From Odontesthes bonariensis (Eukaryota > Chordata > Actinopteri > Atheriniformes > Atherinopsidae): 64,000 nucleotides of DNA. The position numbers and the translations under genes were made by a program. The stretch spans positions 22,815,657-22,879,656 of the forward strand of contig NC_134525.1 of NCBI RefSeq assembly GCF_027942865.1, given 5' to 3'. A model generated the notes under the pieces. The model worked only from the letters and a program-made list of their open reading frames with translations. It was not told the DNA's origin and made no database searches. Numbering within the stretch: the stretch's first letter is position 1; each line of letters begins with the position of its first letter. Positions 1 through 10,800 of this stretch are shown one piece after another.

Positions 1-96
1 TAATCGACGCCTATGCGCAACACCTTCGGCTATACTTGCTACAACTTGCCACAACTTGCTACATTCAGGCAAACTGCTCATTCAGGTGGATTCGAG

Positions 97-135
97 TTCC
101 CGAAAAAATGGGAACTCCACCCACTTTTTCGGGAA
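97..135. repeat. Inverted repeat (11-bp arms)
   Basis: Arms TTCCCGAAAAA (97-107) and TTTTTCGGGAA (125-135) are perfect reverse complements around a 17-base spacer. It lies just upstream of the helicase-like fragment and could be the subterminal hairpin of a mobile element. No further function is visible. Confidence 0.5.
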
Positions 136-253
136 GCAATCAACTTTGAGCAGCGCCAAAAGCCCGGGGTAGAGGCGTGTTCAAGGTAGTGACGTGGTTG
201 AACTGCCACTCAACCCATGGATTGTACACGGAAGCGCTTCATTCAATATCAAC

Positions 254-410
254 ATGGAGCAGCGTCAAGCTTTTGACACTGCTGTAGATGCTGTAATGAA
301 AGTGTTCGACGGGAGATTCTCGTTAAAAATCGAGCAAAGAACAGCCCTTGAATCATTTCTTGACAGGAAAGACGTTTTCGCCTTGCTCCCTACTGGCTTT
401 GGTAAGAGTT
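254..410 (+). pseudogene. RecQ-type DNA helicase fragment, 5' part
   Basis: The frame opens at the ATG at 254 (MEQRQAFDTAV...) and runs through a Q-motif-like segment (KIEQRTALESFL) into a Walker A motif, LLPTGFGKS (383-409). RecQ and other superfamily 2 helicases use this motif to bind ATP. The frame is lost immediately after the GKS, at the left TTAA boundary of a DNA transposon. The expected next residues, LIYQLAPLVAK, reappear about 2.1 kb downstream at 2500-2532. The locus is therefore a helicase-like sequence broken by an insertion. Helicase fragments of this kind are often repetitive in fish genomes, so it may be a relic of a larger mobile or multicopy element rather than a single-copy gene. 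An open frame extends a little upstream of 254 without an ATG. Confidence 0.6.
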
Positions 411-1037
411 TTAATCCAGGGGCGTCTGTAGCTTGAGCAAACATTCGGGGCTGTAGCCCAGACATGAAAATAATTTTCAACGGGGGGTCAGGGGATTTTT
501 CCCCCGGGATTTTTTTTTTAAAAAAAGGGGGTGTTAAAATGAAAATTTAACACAGTTCATGACCAGCTGCTTAACATGTTGAATACCGAGCTGTGAATGT
601 TGGCATTCATGTTTTGATAAAATGCCGAGATCCATATATCCAAATGCTGACATTGTGTCTTTGTTAGCCTAATGCACACGAGAGAGAGCGAGAGCAATTC
701 TGTTGTCAAGAACCTGGGAGCTAATGTGCGCTGTTAGCACTTAAGCACTTCGTGGATACTACTGAAACGTGAAGATTGTGACGACGTGACAAATTTGTTT
801 GGTTTAGATCAACCACTCTCAGAGATCGCATGAAACACCGCTGGCGGTGTCTTAGCTCTGTGTTTTGGTAACCCAGCTTGACCGTCGGAGCCCAGTCCAC
901 TGACAGTAGCTAACAACGCGCTGGGGCAGCCTTCAAAACAAAGCCCAAACGTAGCCCGTATTACAATACTGTTGATTGGCATTTAGCAACATAATACTTT
1001 ACTGCACTACTACAAAACTGTTAGATTTCCCACATAC

Positions 1038-1262
1038 CTTTGAAAAGTGGTCACCGCAGACACGAGCATTTGCAAATTCAGCTCCTCCAGTCTGTAAACG
1101 TAGGTTAACTATCCACTTTTTGCGGCGTTGTTCTGTGAGTTTTTTTCCATTTCTCACCTCTATGGGCGATTACCTTCGGTACCCGATAGTAACCCTTTCC
1201 CTTCTCTCGGTTAGACCGATTGCTACATCCAAAAACGGCACAAAACTGAGGTATTTTGGGCA
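1038..1262 (-). pseudogene. THAP zinc-finger domain exon (frameshifted)
   Basis: On the minus strand, [14 protein letters not shown] starts a THAP domain with its first cysteine pair (C-x4-C). It runs to [11 protein letters not shown], then continues in another frame as [15 protein letters not shown] and ends NARVCGDHFSK, giving the C-x2-H pair. The C2CH zinc ligands are thus all present, but a one-base difference in a run of A residues (about 1141-1147) splits the frame. After HFSK comes GTATGTG, a plausible splice donor. THAP domains are DNA-binding modules found in P-element and Kolobok transposases and in domesticated host factors. No start ATG is obvious and no catalytic part follows within the element, so I treat it as a decayed transposase exon. 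Confidence 0.6.
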
Positions 1263-2358
1263 AAAAGTGGCAGACAAAACACAGTGTTTTCAATGGGCTC
1301 CAGCTCAGGCTGCCCACCACCTGGGTAGAACAATACGGAAGTGACGTCAAGTGAAACCCTCCTATTAAAGGTGCGATTTTTATGTCATTTTGAAGTGTAT
1401 TGCATACAAAAAACACCTATACATACCATAAGAGTGATCAGAAATAATCCTACTGGCATGTCCTAACCAAAGTTTATACGCAGCATAGCTGAGTTTTACT
1501 GCAGAATTAGCAGGCTAACTGATAGCGCCGGACCGGCAGTTTTTCTGGCCTGGAGGTGGCGATATAGAGTAAAATCAACCTCCGTTCAACCCCAGGCAGG
1601 AGAAGAAATCGCTGGTCTGGCGCTGGCGCTGCCCCCGCCGCCCCCACCGCCCCCACCCCACTCACTCCTCCTCAGAGCAGGTGGAGAGAGCCTAGGCATT
1701 GGGCTACGCTAATGCCAATGCTCTGATGGTGACTCAAAGCCAAAGTAGGATAAAATCATGTTTTGCCAATGTCCACAACGTACGGACATTGGACGGGCGG
1801 GCCTATGTCACTATACCACCGTTTTGGAAGCAGCAATTTAAAAACGTCATTTAGCTTTGAGTTATGTTGACGTGCCACATCCCTTCACTTCGTTTATTTC
1901 GTGTTAGTGAAGTCAAGGTTGAACGCGGCATCTAGGCTATCACCTTCAGCTTGGCTAGCGTTCACTGATAGAAAAGTATGAGGTAGACTAGACTAGTTAG
2001 CACCAAAACACTGCCGTAAACTGTCCATCTGTCAGCATCCCCTGGCTGTTCTTTGGGAAATGAATTGTGGTGTCCACTTGTCTCTCTGCCCCCTTTCCCC
2101 TGAAAAAATTCCTGATGTCCATCTTAGGCTATTACTTTCAATGTCACCCTCAGACAAAATGGCAAACCAATGTAGAATAAACCCCTTCTGCATGATGGGA
2201 AACCTTTATTTGTTATTTTCGCGACAAAATGAATCAACACATGTCCATATTTGAGCATGTCAGAATCCTGCGGTCTGAGCTGGTTACAAAGTTGCATGAT
2301 GACAGCAGCACCGCGGTAGTCTATCACCGCTCAAAGTGTGGTCCCGTGACGGAGCTCT

Positions 2359-2405
2359 CCTTCTTTTTCTTCTTCTTCGTTCTTCTTCTTCTTATTATTA
2401 TACAT
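2359..2405. repeat. TTC-rich simple repeat
   Basis: A (TTC)n-rich tract inside the THAP element, close to its right end. Its complement (GAA)n resembles the tail of the fish LINE seen at 6022-6036, so it could be the tail of a small minus-strand LINE insertion. No coding remnant supports that. Confidence 0.4.
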
Positions 2406-2499
2406 ATTTTTCTTTATGTCAGTCCAGAGAGATTCGGGGCTGAAGCCCGGAGATTCGGGGCTGAAGACCCGAATGACCAGGTCTCTCGACGCGCATGGT

Positions 2500-2604
2500 T
2501 TAATCTACCAGTTAGCCCCGCTGGTAGCTAAATCATACGTCAGAGGAAAGAGTGGTGTGATTGGCTTAAGCTTAGGCACAGCCTTTTCTGGCCACAACCA
2601 GTAG
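2500..2604 (+). pseudogene. RecQ-type helicase fragment, continuation
   Basis: TTA ATC TAC CAG TTA GCC... encodes LIYQLAPLVAK, the helix that follows Walker A in RecQ-family helicases. It continues the fragment ending TGFGKS at 409. Beyond LVAK the frame reads on to a stop at 2602 without further helicase motifs, so similarity ends either at an intron or at another repeat boundary. Joining the two flanks leaves one extra T at the junction, so the reading frame would not be restored exactly. Confidence 0.5.
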
Positions 2605-2699
2605 CAACCCGAGGGAGGCGGGTTGACCAGGCCATTTCGAATCGTATTCGTTATGTCTTGGTCAGACCAGAATCTCGAAGAGATTTGAAAGTCTATGTT

Positions 2700-4590
2700 A
2701 ATCAGGCTAGCAAATTGGTGTATTTTCTACTTTAAACAAAAGCAACTATTATTCTATAAAATCACTCCAGTTGAGAAGAAAATTTAGCATTTTTGCAAAT
2801 GTAACTATTTCGTGTAAATGAGTGTATAGCATGAATTTAGTCCGTAAACTGCTCTAGAAAGACTCCTCAGAGGCAGAAGTAATTGTTACTGCCTATCAAG
2901 GCAGAAACATGAGTGGAATTTTCCACCACTCATATAAAGCATATCATTGTGGGACTGACTGTACACCCCTCTCAGACAGTGGTGGGAATAATGGATGATG
3001 AAACAATGCCTCTCTGTATGCAGAAAGGTAAAAAGATCTCACAGTGCTCTCACAAACAAGGAAGAAGATATTGAGACTTAAGTTTGTGGTTGCAGAACAG
3101 CCCAGATGATTACTGTCTGTAATGAAGAGATGTTTTTAACCCTTTTATCTGTTTGTTGTTTTTGCCTCCTTGTGGTAATTTTTGCATATTTGTTCTCTTG
3201 AGAAACAATTACCTAGCATTCCTGTCTTTTCAGTTGTTTTGCTTATTATGTCTGACAGTCCAAGTTCCTGCGAAATGACTCAGGGAAAGCTATTTGCATT
3301 CATATATTTGCATGTTTCCTGTCAAATTTGGGGGTAGTGTCGGATAAGAACCAGTGAGTAAAGTGACCTTGTCTCTGTATCTTGTCATGCATGCACTTTA
3401 ATGTCACGTAACCGTTCATGTTGGAAGGACCCATCATTTCTGCAAGACTGTAAAAAGAAGCAGAACACGAGATGAGTGATAAGCACCAGTTTTCTTTAAA
3501 ACAGCTTTTGGCTTGTCAAATTGTACCTATGACATAGCAAATGTAAGGGCTACTCCATCAATGCAAACACATCCAAGTCTAAAAATATTCATGTTGCATG
3601 TAGGTAAAAGGGCACCATACTGTATAAAATTATGCAAATCATTTAGCAAAATATTTGCCTGAATTTGAAAGCGAGCGTTTTTTTTTCCGAAATACAAGCT
3701 GTGGGTCAAACTGAGCCAAGTTTAAGGTTGGAGGAACTCCAAGGAGAGTGAGAATTAATATTTTTCTGCCATCTTGGATAAAGAGATATGGCTATTTGCA
3801 AAACAAAAAAACACCATTAAATTATTTTTAAAAGAGGTAAGTATTAGTGTGTTTGATTTGTATTCAATTAGATGGTCAGTTTACCCAAAGATGGTGCAAC
3901 TTACCCCCTAACGTGGAGCAAACTGAGCCATGGGAACACTCTTACAAGAACCCATATTTTCAAAAAGCTTCATCATAGATTAATTCTGATTATTTAAAAT
4001 GGTAATATACATCCGGAAATTTGGTTAGAGGCTTTAAGTTTACCTCTGCCCGTTTTTTCTTATCTTAAGGATGACATAAGTGAAAATGGCTCTACTTCTC
4101 TCCTAAAGTTGATGCCGAAAATCTCAAAAAGAGTGAGCTGCAGTTTGCATCAGCAATTTTCAAATTGTTTTTTGTTTTTTTAGCCATGACAAACTGTATA
4201 ATTAAAGATACAAACAAGAGAAGTGTTTTTATTGTTGAGCTGTCTACTGGTGGAGGTCAGGGGAAGTGTAAGGAATTTAAGGAGTCTGAGGCAGATAAAG
4301 TTTGGGAAAAAAAGACACCACACTTACACCATCCTTTAAGATCTCGATTATGTTATTTAATCCCATACACACTACCCAAATGAGTCACCTAATGTTAATC
4401 TTTGACATATCCGACTTTAACTTTCTGAAAAACATCTCAAATCCCTCTATTTGACCTCTTTAACCACATAATAAACTTATTATCGTTTATATAACGTAAT
4501 ATTTCCCCTTCTTCGTTCACTGAGCCTCCACTCAAACTGTTTGAAGCCCTCATGGGGAGGCTCATCTGGCATTTAGAAGAAGACATTTCA
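2700..4590. other. Intergenic, no gene recognised
   Basis: AT-rich sequence between the helicase relic and the LINE. Short open frames here show no recognisable domain, splice structure or codon bias. Confidence 0.6.
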
Positions 4591-5584
4591 TAACACCGAT
4601 AGTAAGGAGAAGGCAGAGGTTATAGCACAAACACTAGTGAAGGTGCATAGCACAGACAACCTAAGGCAAGAAGAGAAAAGAAGAGAAGAAACTCTCCGTA
4701 AATTTCGCCTTGACACACGAGCAGGAGAAGAGGAGGAAGTGTTGAACAGAGCTTTCACAAGGTCTGAGCTCAAGGGTGCCCTAAGGAAGTTAGGGAAAAC
4801 AGCACTAGGGAAGGACCAAACATGCTACAGCATGCTCAAAAACCTATCGGAGACAGGGCAAGGCACAATTTTAAAGTTATTCAATAAAGTATGGGAGTCA
4901 GGGGTGATTCCAATTGAGTGGAAGAAGGCGGTCATCATCCCTATTAAAAAGCCTGGGAAAGATCCTAAGCAGCCTGCAAGCTATAGGCCTATAGCGTTGA
5001 CATCACACATGGGTAAAACCATGGAGAAAATGATCAATGATAGATTGAGCTACTGGGTTGAGGCCAAGGGAAGGCTAGAAAACTATCAATGTGGGTTCAG
5101 AAAAGGAAGAGGGACAATGGACCCAGTCTTGTGTCTGGAAGACGAACTTAGGAAGGCACAGATAAATAAGGAGGCAGTAGCAGCAGTTTTTCTTGATATA
5201 GAAAAAGCGTATGACATGTTGTGGAGAGAGGGATTGCTGATCCAATTGAACCAGCTGGGTGTCAAGGGGCAAATGCTCCAATGGGTTAAGGTATTCCTGT
5301 CAGACAGAACAATAATGGTACGTATGAATGGATGTATGAGTGAGTGTTACCCAGTGGACAATGGCACACCGCAGGGGAGCATTGTTAGTCCCTTGCTGTT
5401 CTCAATCATGATTAATGGCATGTTCAAGGATGTACGACACCTGACGGGGGTTGCACTGTTTGCAGATGACGGGGCAATCTGGAAAAGATGGAGGAATATT
5501 GCATTTATAACCCAGAAAATGCAGTGGGGAGGGCTAGGAACACAAAAAGAGAGAAGAAGGTGGAGGATGGGTTCTCCAGAATGA
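4591..5584 (+). pseudogene. LINE reverse transcriptase (partial)
   Basis: Reverse transcriptase of the retrotransposon, which copies element RNA into DNA at the nicked target. Visible motifs, in order: SYRPIALTS (RT motif 2), YQCGFRKGRGTMDP, motif A with the first catalytic Asp in AVFLDIEKAYDMLW, motif B NGTPQGSIVSPLLFSIMING, and motif C FADDGAIW with the catalytic Asp pair (about 5460-5480). Immediately after FADDGAIWKRWRNI the RT homology stops. The thumb and the RNase H domain expected in this clade are missing and unrelated frame is read to a stop at 5584. The upstream endonuclease is absent. The element cannot be autonomous. Confidence 0.85.
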
Positions 5585-5853
5585 GGTTCAGTCACACAAA
5601 ACTCAACAGCACACTTAACAAGATGAAGAAGCATGTTGGGACCTGTGAGTGCAGCGACAGCCAGGAGACTGTAGAACATGTTTTGATTCAGTGTCCAAAA
5701 TACCAGACAGACAGGCAACTACTCATCAGCCAGCTACAGGAAGAAAAGGTGTCCTTTAACTTGCAGAACTTACTGCAGCTGAGCACGGGTCATGTGGGCT
5801 TTAACCACCTTTGCAGGTTCCTAAAAAATACAAGGTTAATTAACAAAATTTAA
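5488..5853 (+). pseudogene. LINE ORF2 C-terminus with zinc knuckle
   Basis: In a different frame from the RT, this segment encodes RFSHTKLNSTLNKM...CECSDSQETVEHVLIQCPKY and ends at a stop at 5853. The spacing C-x-C...H-x4-C is the C-terminal knuckle that follows RNase H in I-clade LINEs. Its direct abutment to motif C of the RT marks an internal deletion of several hundred bases plus a frame change. Confidence 0.75.
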
Positions 5854-6036
5854 CAGACAAATCAATTGATCTCTCTTTTCTTTTTCTTTTTTCTCTCTAT
5901 TTTTTTCCATTAATACCAATTTGTTTTGAGGGAGGGTAGCTATTCCTGTTTCACACTCCAGTCCAGAGGTGGCGGTAATGCACCAACCAAGCTGGTTTGC
6001 CAACCGCCAGAAAACCACAAAAAGAAGAAGAAGAAG

Positions 6037-6153
6037 ATTTCTCCTGGCACCGTTCTGTCTCACAGAGATAAGCAGTGATTTTCTCCTCTCTTTTCGGCTC
6101 ACCTGCTTTGTGTGGACCCCCGAACATTTGACTCCATCAACCCGGACAACGTG
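6037..6153 (+). promoter_or_regulatory. acot9 proximal promoter / 5'UTR
   Basis: Only 117 bases separate the LINE (GAA)n tail from the proposed acot9 ATG. The stretch is pyrimidine-rich with no TATA box. Transcription must start here or inside the LINE 3' end, so the core promoter is either very compact or partly element-derived. This is inferred from position only. Confidence 0.4.
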
Positions 6154-7774
6154 ATGCTGTCACCGAGGTCAGTGTGGTTCAGATCATGCCTCTGCAGCCC
6201 ACCGCAGCAGCAACGCCAACATGTTCACAAGCCGGCTTAATAACGTCACGATCCTTTAAGCAACCATGTAAACTATCTGTGACAGTGATATGCCATTATG
6301 TGATGTCTTATAATGCTAAAATAATAAAGCAAACTCAACCTGGGAGAGGCCCGGCAGACCCAGACAGGGCGGGAGTCACCGTGTACACTGAGGGTGTGTC
6401 GTGTTCATTACATTAACCCTACATTTAAATGTACTTTAACACACAGAGGAGAATCTGCTTTTTATTGGACAAGTGTTGAACAGCCAGACTTTCTTCTAAT
6501 CTTTTAAAGTGGTCTTGAACAATAGTTCTCCAGGCTTTCTGAAGGTCTTTCAAAGTTTTACTTTTGACACTGGCTTGCTTTTTCACTCATTTTCAGTCCA
6601 GTTCTTGTACCTTTAATACATGTCTCAATAAATTACTGCACCTGTTTCTTGTTTTCCGGATGCCTCGAGTTTGTTGCACCGTGCTGTGTAAATAAACTGC
6701 ACACTGTGCAAACAATAAAACAAGGTGAAGCAGGTCTTTTATTTTCAAGCTTTTGAATTGAACTCAAGCAGTTCTACAGAATACAGTGAGGATTTATTGT
6801 GAGTCTGCTCACTGTTTGTTTCACCCTGGAGCAACTGGGCATGATTATAACACAACAGCTGATCCGTTATAATTGAAAGAAGGGGATGCCTGTGGATGGA
6901 AATAGACTCCTTGGGGCTAAAGTTACTTGTTTGTTTGTTTGTGGTCTGCAGGTTGTTGCTACGGTCGGCTGCATCCGTGGGGAGCAGGACGCTCTGCACA
7001 GGTGTACCGTTAAAACAAGGCAAAGCGCCCGACATGACCGAGGGTAAGAAAGCAAACACACCTCCTTTTTTATTTAAGGAACCCCCCAATTATCAACATA
7101 ATTCCTCTGTAAACAGGTCAAAAAAGAAAACAACAGTGCACAGTGGAGGATTGAATGTTAAATGTCGTGGGGGGTTATTTTCACTGCATCTATGCACATA
7201 CTTTTATGTAGTTTTTATCTGTATTTCAATTTTTATTTGTTGGATTTAACCACCAGTTTGTGTACCAACAAACAATCAATAACCAATAATGATTGGAAGA
7301 TGTACATATCAAGAAATGCGGGGTGGAATCAAGACTTTTTATTGTATATTTTTTAATGGATAACTGGGACAGAACATACAGAAGTGCCCTTTTTTGTCTC
7401 TATACCCCTAATCTCTGGAAACATCCAACATAAGGGTCAAACCAGACACGGCTAGTGGATAAATCTTGCGCTTGTGGAAACAAATCTTATCAATGAATAC
7501 AGTTTTAAAAATGAATGGGAACCAGCAGGAGAAGAATCCTTTTGAATTCAAATGTGATCTTGAGTTTCTCAGATAGCAGAAGATCAAATAACCTGGTGTG
7601 ATCTCCCCTGAGGTGATATTTCCTTGATATATACTCCAAATAATAGTAATAATCAGAATAATTAGAACAAAAAATAAAATAACAAAGCATGATCAGTTAT
7701 TGGAATGTCTAACTCAACAACTAAAATTCCAGTAAGTATTCATATAAACTTATACAATTCTGTCCCTTCTTTCA

Positions 7775-7812
<38 letters not shown>

Positions 7813-10800
7813 CACACACACACATACTTATGTTTAGTCAACATTAAATGCATATCCATAAATGCATACATCGACATATATACATTTATATATTGTATTT
7901 TCCAGTTGGGACACAGAATGTGGATGTTTCGGACAAATGTGGATTCTTTCCGCTTCAAACTAAAGAAACAAACATGACTGATTTTGACCTAATTTGGAAC
8001 AAAGGGCCTTAAATTTGCCATCAACTTTCACACTGATCCTCTGCACAGCTGGCTGAGGACACATCAGTCATGTAGAGAAGTAATCATCGACAACATGTTG
8101 TAATGGGTTTTATATCTTAAAGGAGAAAATTCCTCCTAAACTGTAAGCTGGGCTGAAGAAAACGTGGTATTTTGGTGTTTTTCAGACGACAGAGAAATGT
8201 GTGAGGTTTGTTCACATAAATCCTCCAGATTCAGTTGTTCTCTTGAAGGTTTTGTCTCCTTCAGATGTTTAACGTGTGTCACGAGTTGTTTGCCGTCCTC
8301 CGAGCGCACATCCTGCATGTTTTAATCATTTTTGTTTCTCCGCAGGAAGTCCACTTTTACACGTGTCAAATGGTGTGTGTTGGTAAACCGAAACAAATCT
8401 TAACTGCCTGAAACTAATTAATACACTTTTAATCCGCTATAATTGCACTCTAATTCGTCTTGCATGTTTTTGCACTGTCGACCCGTAACACACCTCGTCT
8501 CAGCCTCTTTCTGTGCACCTCTTCCATCTTTTGGTACGTCTGGACTCAAAGCAGTGTGTCTCATCTAGCAGAGATGGACCCTCCCTCCTCTTACTCCCTC
8601 TGTGACTTCAGTATTGTTTCATACTGTCTCATTGTTTAAGCCTCACGGAGCTCCGTGCGGATAACTGCACGCCTGTGAGAAGATGTTTAAAATTCAGGCT
8701 GAAAACAGAAGCAGAATCCGAGTTTATCACACAGCTGCTCTGAGGCTGAACTCCAGCAGAGACGGAATGAAACAATCGGCCTCGACTTTCTGGTTCTATC
8801 ATCGCTCCCGCGCATAGATGTGAGGACACGACATCTGACTGTTTTGTCTCTGCTTTTCAGTGCGTAACAGGCTGAGAGAAATCGTGGGAGCATCCACGAA
8901 CTGGAGGTACTGAACCGTGCGCTTATGTGCGTCCTCGTGTTGTTTTGGTGCCTCACTGAGGTTGTTAACGTGTCAGAGTTTTTCAAAAGCAGACTTTAAT
9001 ATGTTCATGCTCAGCCTATAGTTCCACATTGTTGCTCTCATTTTCACAGACTTCCAGTATATATTACAAGTGTTTAAGTGTCAGCTCCCTCAGGTGGTTC
9101 AGTAATGGTATGTCAATGCTGCACCAGTCAGACACTGTAGACAGTCAGACACTGTATATGTGAGCAAATTTCTTGAAACTTGAAACAAAAGCAAGGAAAG
9201 AACAAACAATGAGAAAACGAAGCTGCTAGTGCAGTTATGGAAATAAAAATATGACCTTTTTATCATAATCTTTTCATATTTCATATTAAATCTTTAACCG
9301 ATCTTCACTTGTATCCTAATGTCATGAGATGCTGTTTGTCAAGTTGGACTCTTTTTTTGCGTATTGCATGACACAAATATTGTTTTATTGTCAACGATAA
9401 TGCAGAGAAGATGCATTCCAGATGCAATGCTTTTTTCCTTTACATTACACTGGCTAGTTTTCTGTTTATTAAATAATTCGCAAAAAGAACATTTAAAGAA
9501 AATACAGCAAAATTTACAGAGGCCATGATTATAAATATTATTTATAATGATAAAAACAACCAGGTAGTTTATATCCGGGTAGTGTTATATTTAGAGACAG
9601 ATTCTCTTACGTCATCCACAGTGACCATCAGCAGGCCATGGCAGAGCGTGTCTCGTTGTCGTCCATGTTGGCGAAGTCTCAAAGCGACCTTCCTGCTAAG
9701 AGGATGAAGGACAGCTTCCTGGAGGTTCACCTGCCTCTCGGCTCCGAGCCACAGCTCAGGGAGAAGTACCTGACGTTCCACAACACTGTCAGGTAGATGC
9801 ACACAAACACCTTCCATCAGTCCATCCGTCAGTCCATCTGATCCATCCATGCAGGGGGGCCGGAGCTTATCCCAGCTATAATTGGACATCAGTTTGGAAT
9901 CATCAACATAACCTCACAGCAGCTAACTTGAACTAATGGGATCAGAGGAGCTCCTCTGGGGACGGAGACGTCTGCTGTGAGATTCTTCATCTTTAAAAAG
10001 CACAGCACAAGGCCCAGACAGCCCTAATCTGATCACTCTGTCCTAATTAATAGCTTACAGAGCACTTCATGAAATGAGAATACTTCATGCATCCCAAAGG
10101 GAAATTATGTCATTAGAATTAATTTAGAGTTTACAGAGCTTGTGTTCCATCTGCGATGCATTCATTCACTTATACATTGAATTAGTTCACTTGTAGATTG
10201 AAATAATCCCCGATTTCCTTCTTCCTCTAACTGGCCTCGTGTCTCTCTCAGGTTTGGCAGAATCCTGGAGGACTTGGACAGTTTGGCAGGTATCGGTAAA
10301 CACAAAAGATTTCTGTTCAGATAAGACAAGGACCTCCACACGATCAAACACTCATGAAAGTTTCCTCCTCCTCTTCCTCGCAGTCCTCATCTCTTACTCT
10401 TTCACCTATAATCCGGAACTAAAGAGGTCTCCGCTGTCTATTGTCACCGCACTGGTGGATAAGATCGGTAAGCGCCTGCAACGTGTCGGGACGATCAGGC
10501 CGACAGTTTGTTTAGTTTGGCTCTGAGATCGTTTTTCCTTTTCTCTTGTGGCTCAGACATGAGGCAGCACATCATCTATCCCGACTGTGACGTCAAGTTC
10601 ACGGGTCGTGTGACGTGGGTGGGGAAGACGTCAATTGAAGCAAAGATGCACATGTCACAGGTAGACACACACACATATGCTCAGTGTTATGTTTGATTAT
10701 TCCTCCTTGACTAAAATGACCGACTTCCTCCTCCTGCAGTACCGTGATGGAGCGTATGCCCCCATTCTGGATGCTACATTTGTCATGGTGGCTCGAGATC

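Larger units (their letters stand above)
411..2503. mobile_element. TTAA-flanked DNA transposon, Kolobok-like
   Basis: TTAA occurs at both boundaries (411-414 and 2500-2503), as part of a shared 7-base TTTAATC (410-416 and 2499-2505). Inside the boundaries the termini read TCCAGGGGCGTC on the left and ACCATGCGCGTC on the right (reverse complement), an imperfect inverted repeat of about 9/12. Both ends also carry ATTCGGG(G/T)CT motifs (443-452 and, inverted, about 2452-2475), and the right end has a tandem copy of GATTCGGGGCTGAAG (2431 and 2452). The interior encodes a THAP zinc finger on the minus strand. TTAA target duplication plus a THAP-containing transposase is the known signature of Kolobok elements; piggyBac also uses TTAA but lacks THAP. 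I see no full transposase, so this copy is probably non-autonomous or decayed. Confidence 0.55.
4591..6036 (+). mobile_element. Non-LTR retrotransposon, I-clade, 5'-truncated and internally deleted
   Basis: The coding part begins abruptly near 4591 (KAEVIAQTLVKVHSTDNL), with no 5' endonuclease region. It runs through most of a reverse transcriptase, jumps to a C-terminal CCHC-like knuckle, and ends in a 3'UTR and a (GAA)n tail at 6022-6036. The 3' sequence GGCGGTAATGCACCAACCAAGCTGG...GCCAACCGCC before the tail matches a LINE terminus common in fish. Architecture and knuckle point to the I/Nimb-type group. The tail orientation shows insertion on the same strand as acot9, whose start codon lies 118 bp further on. 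Confidence 0.8.
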
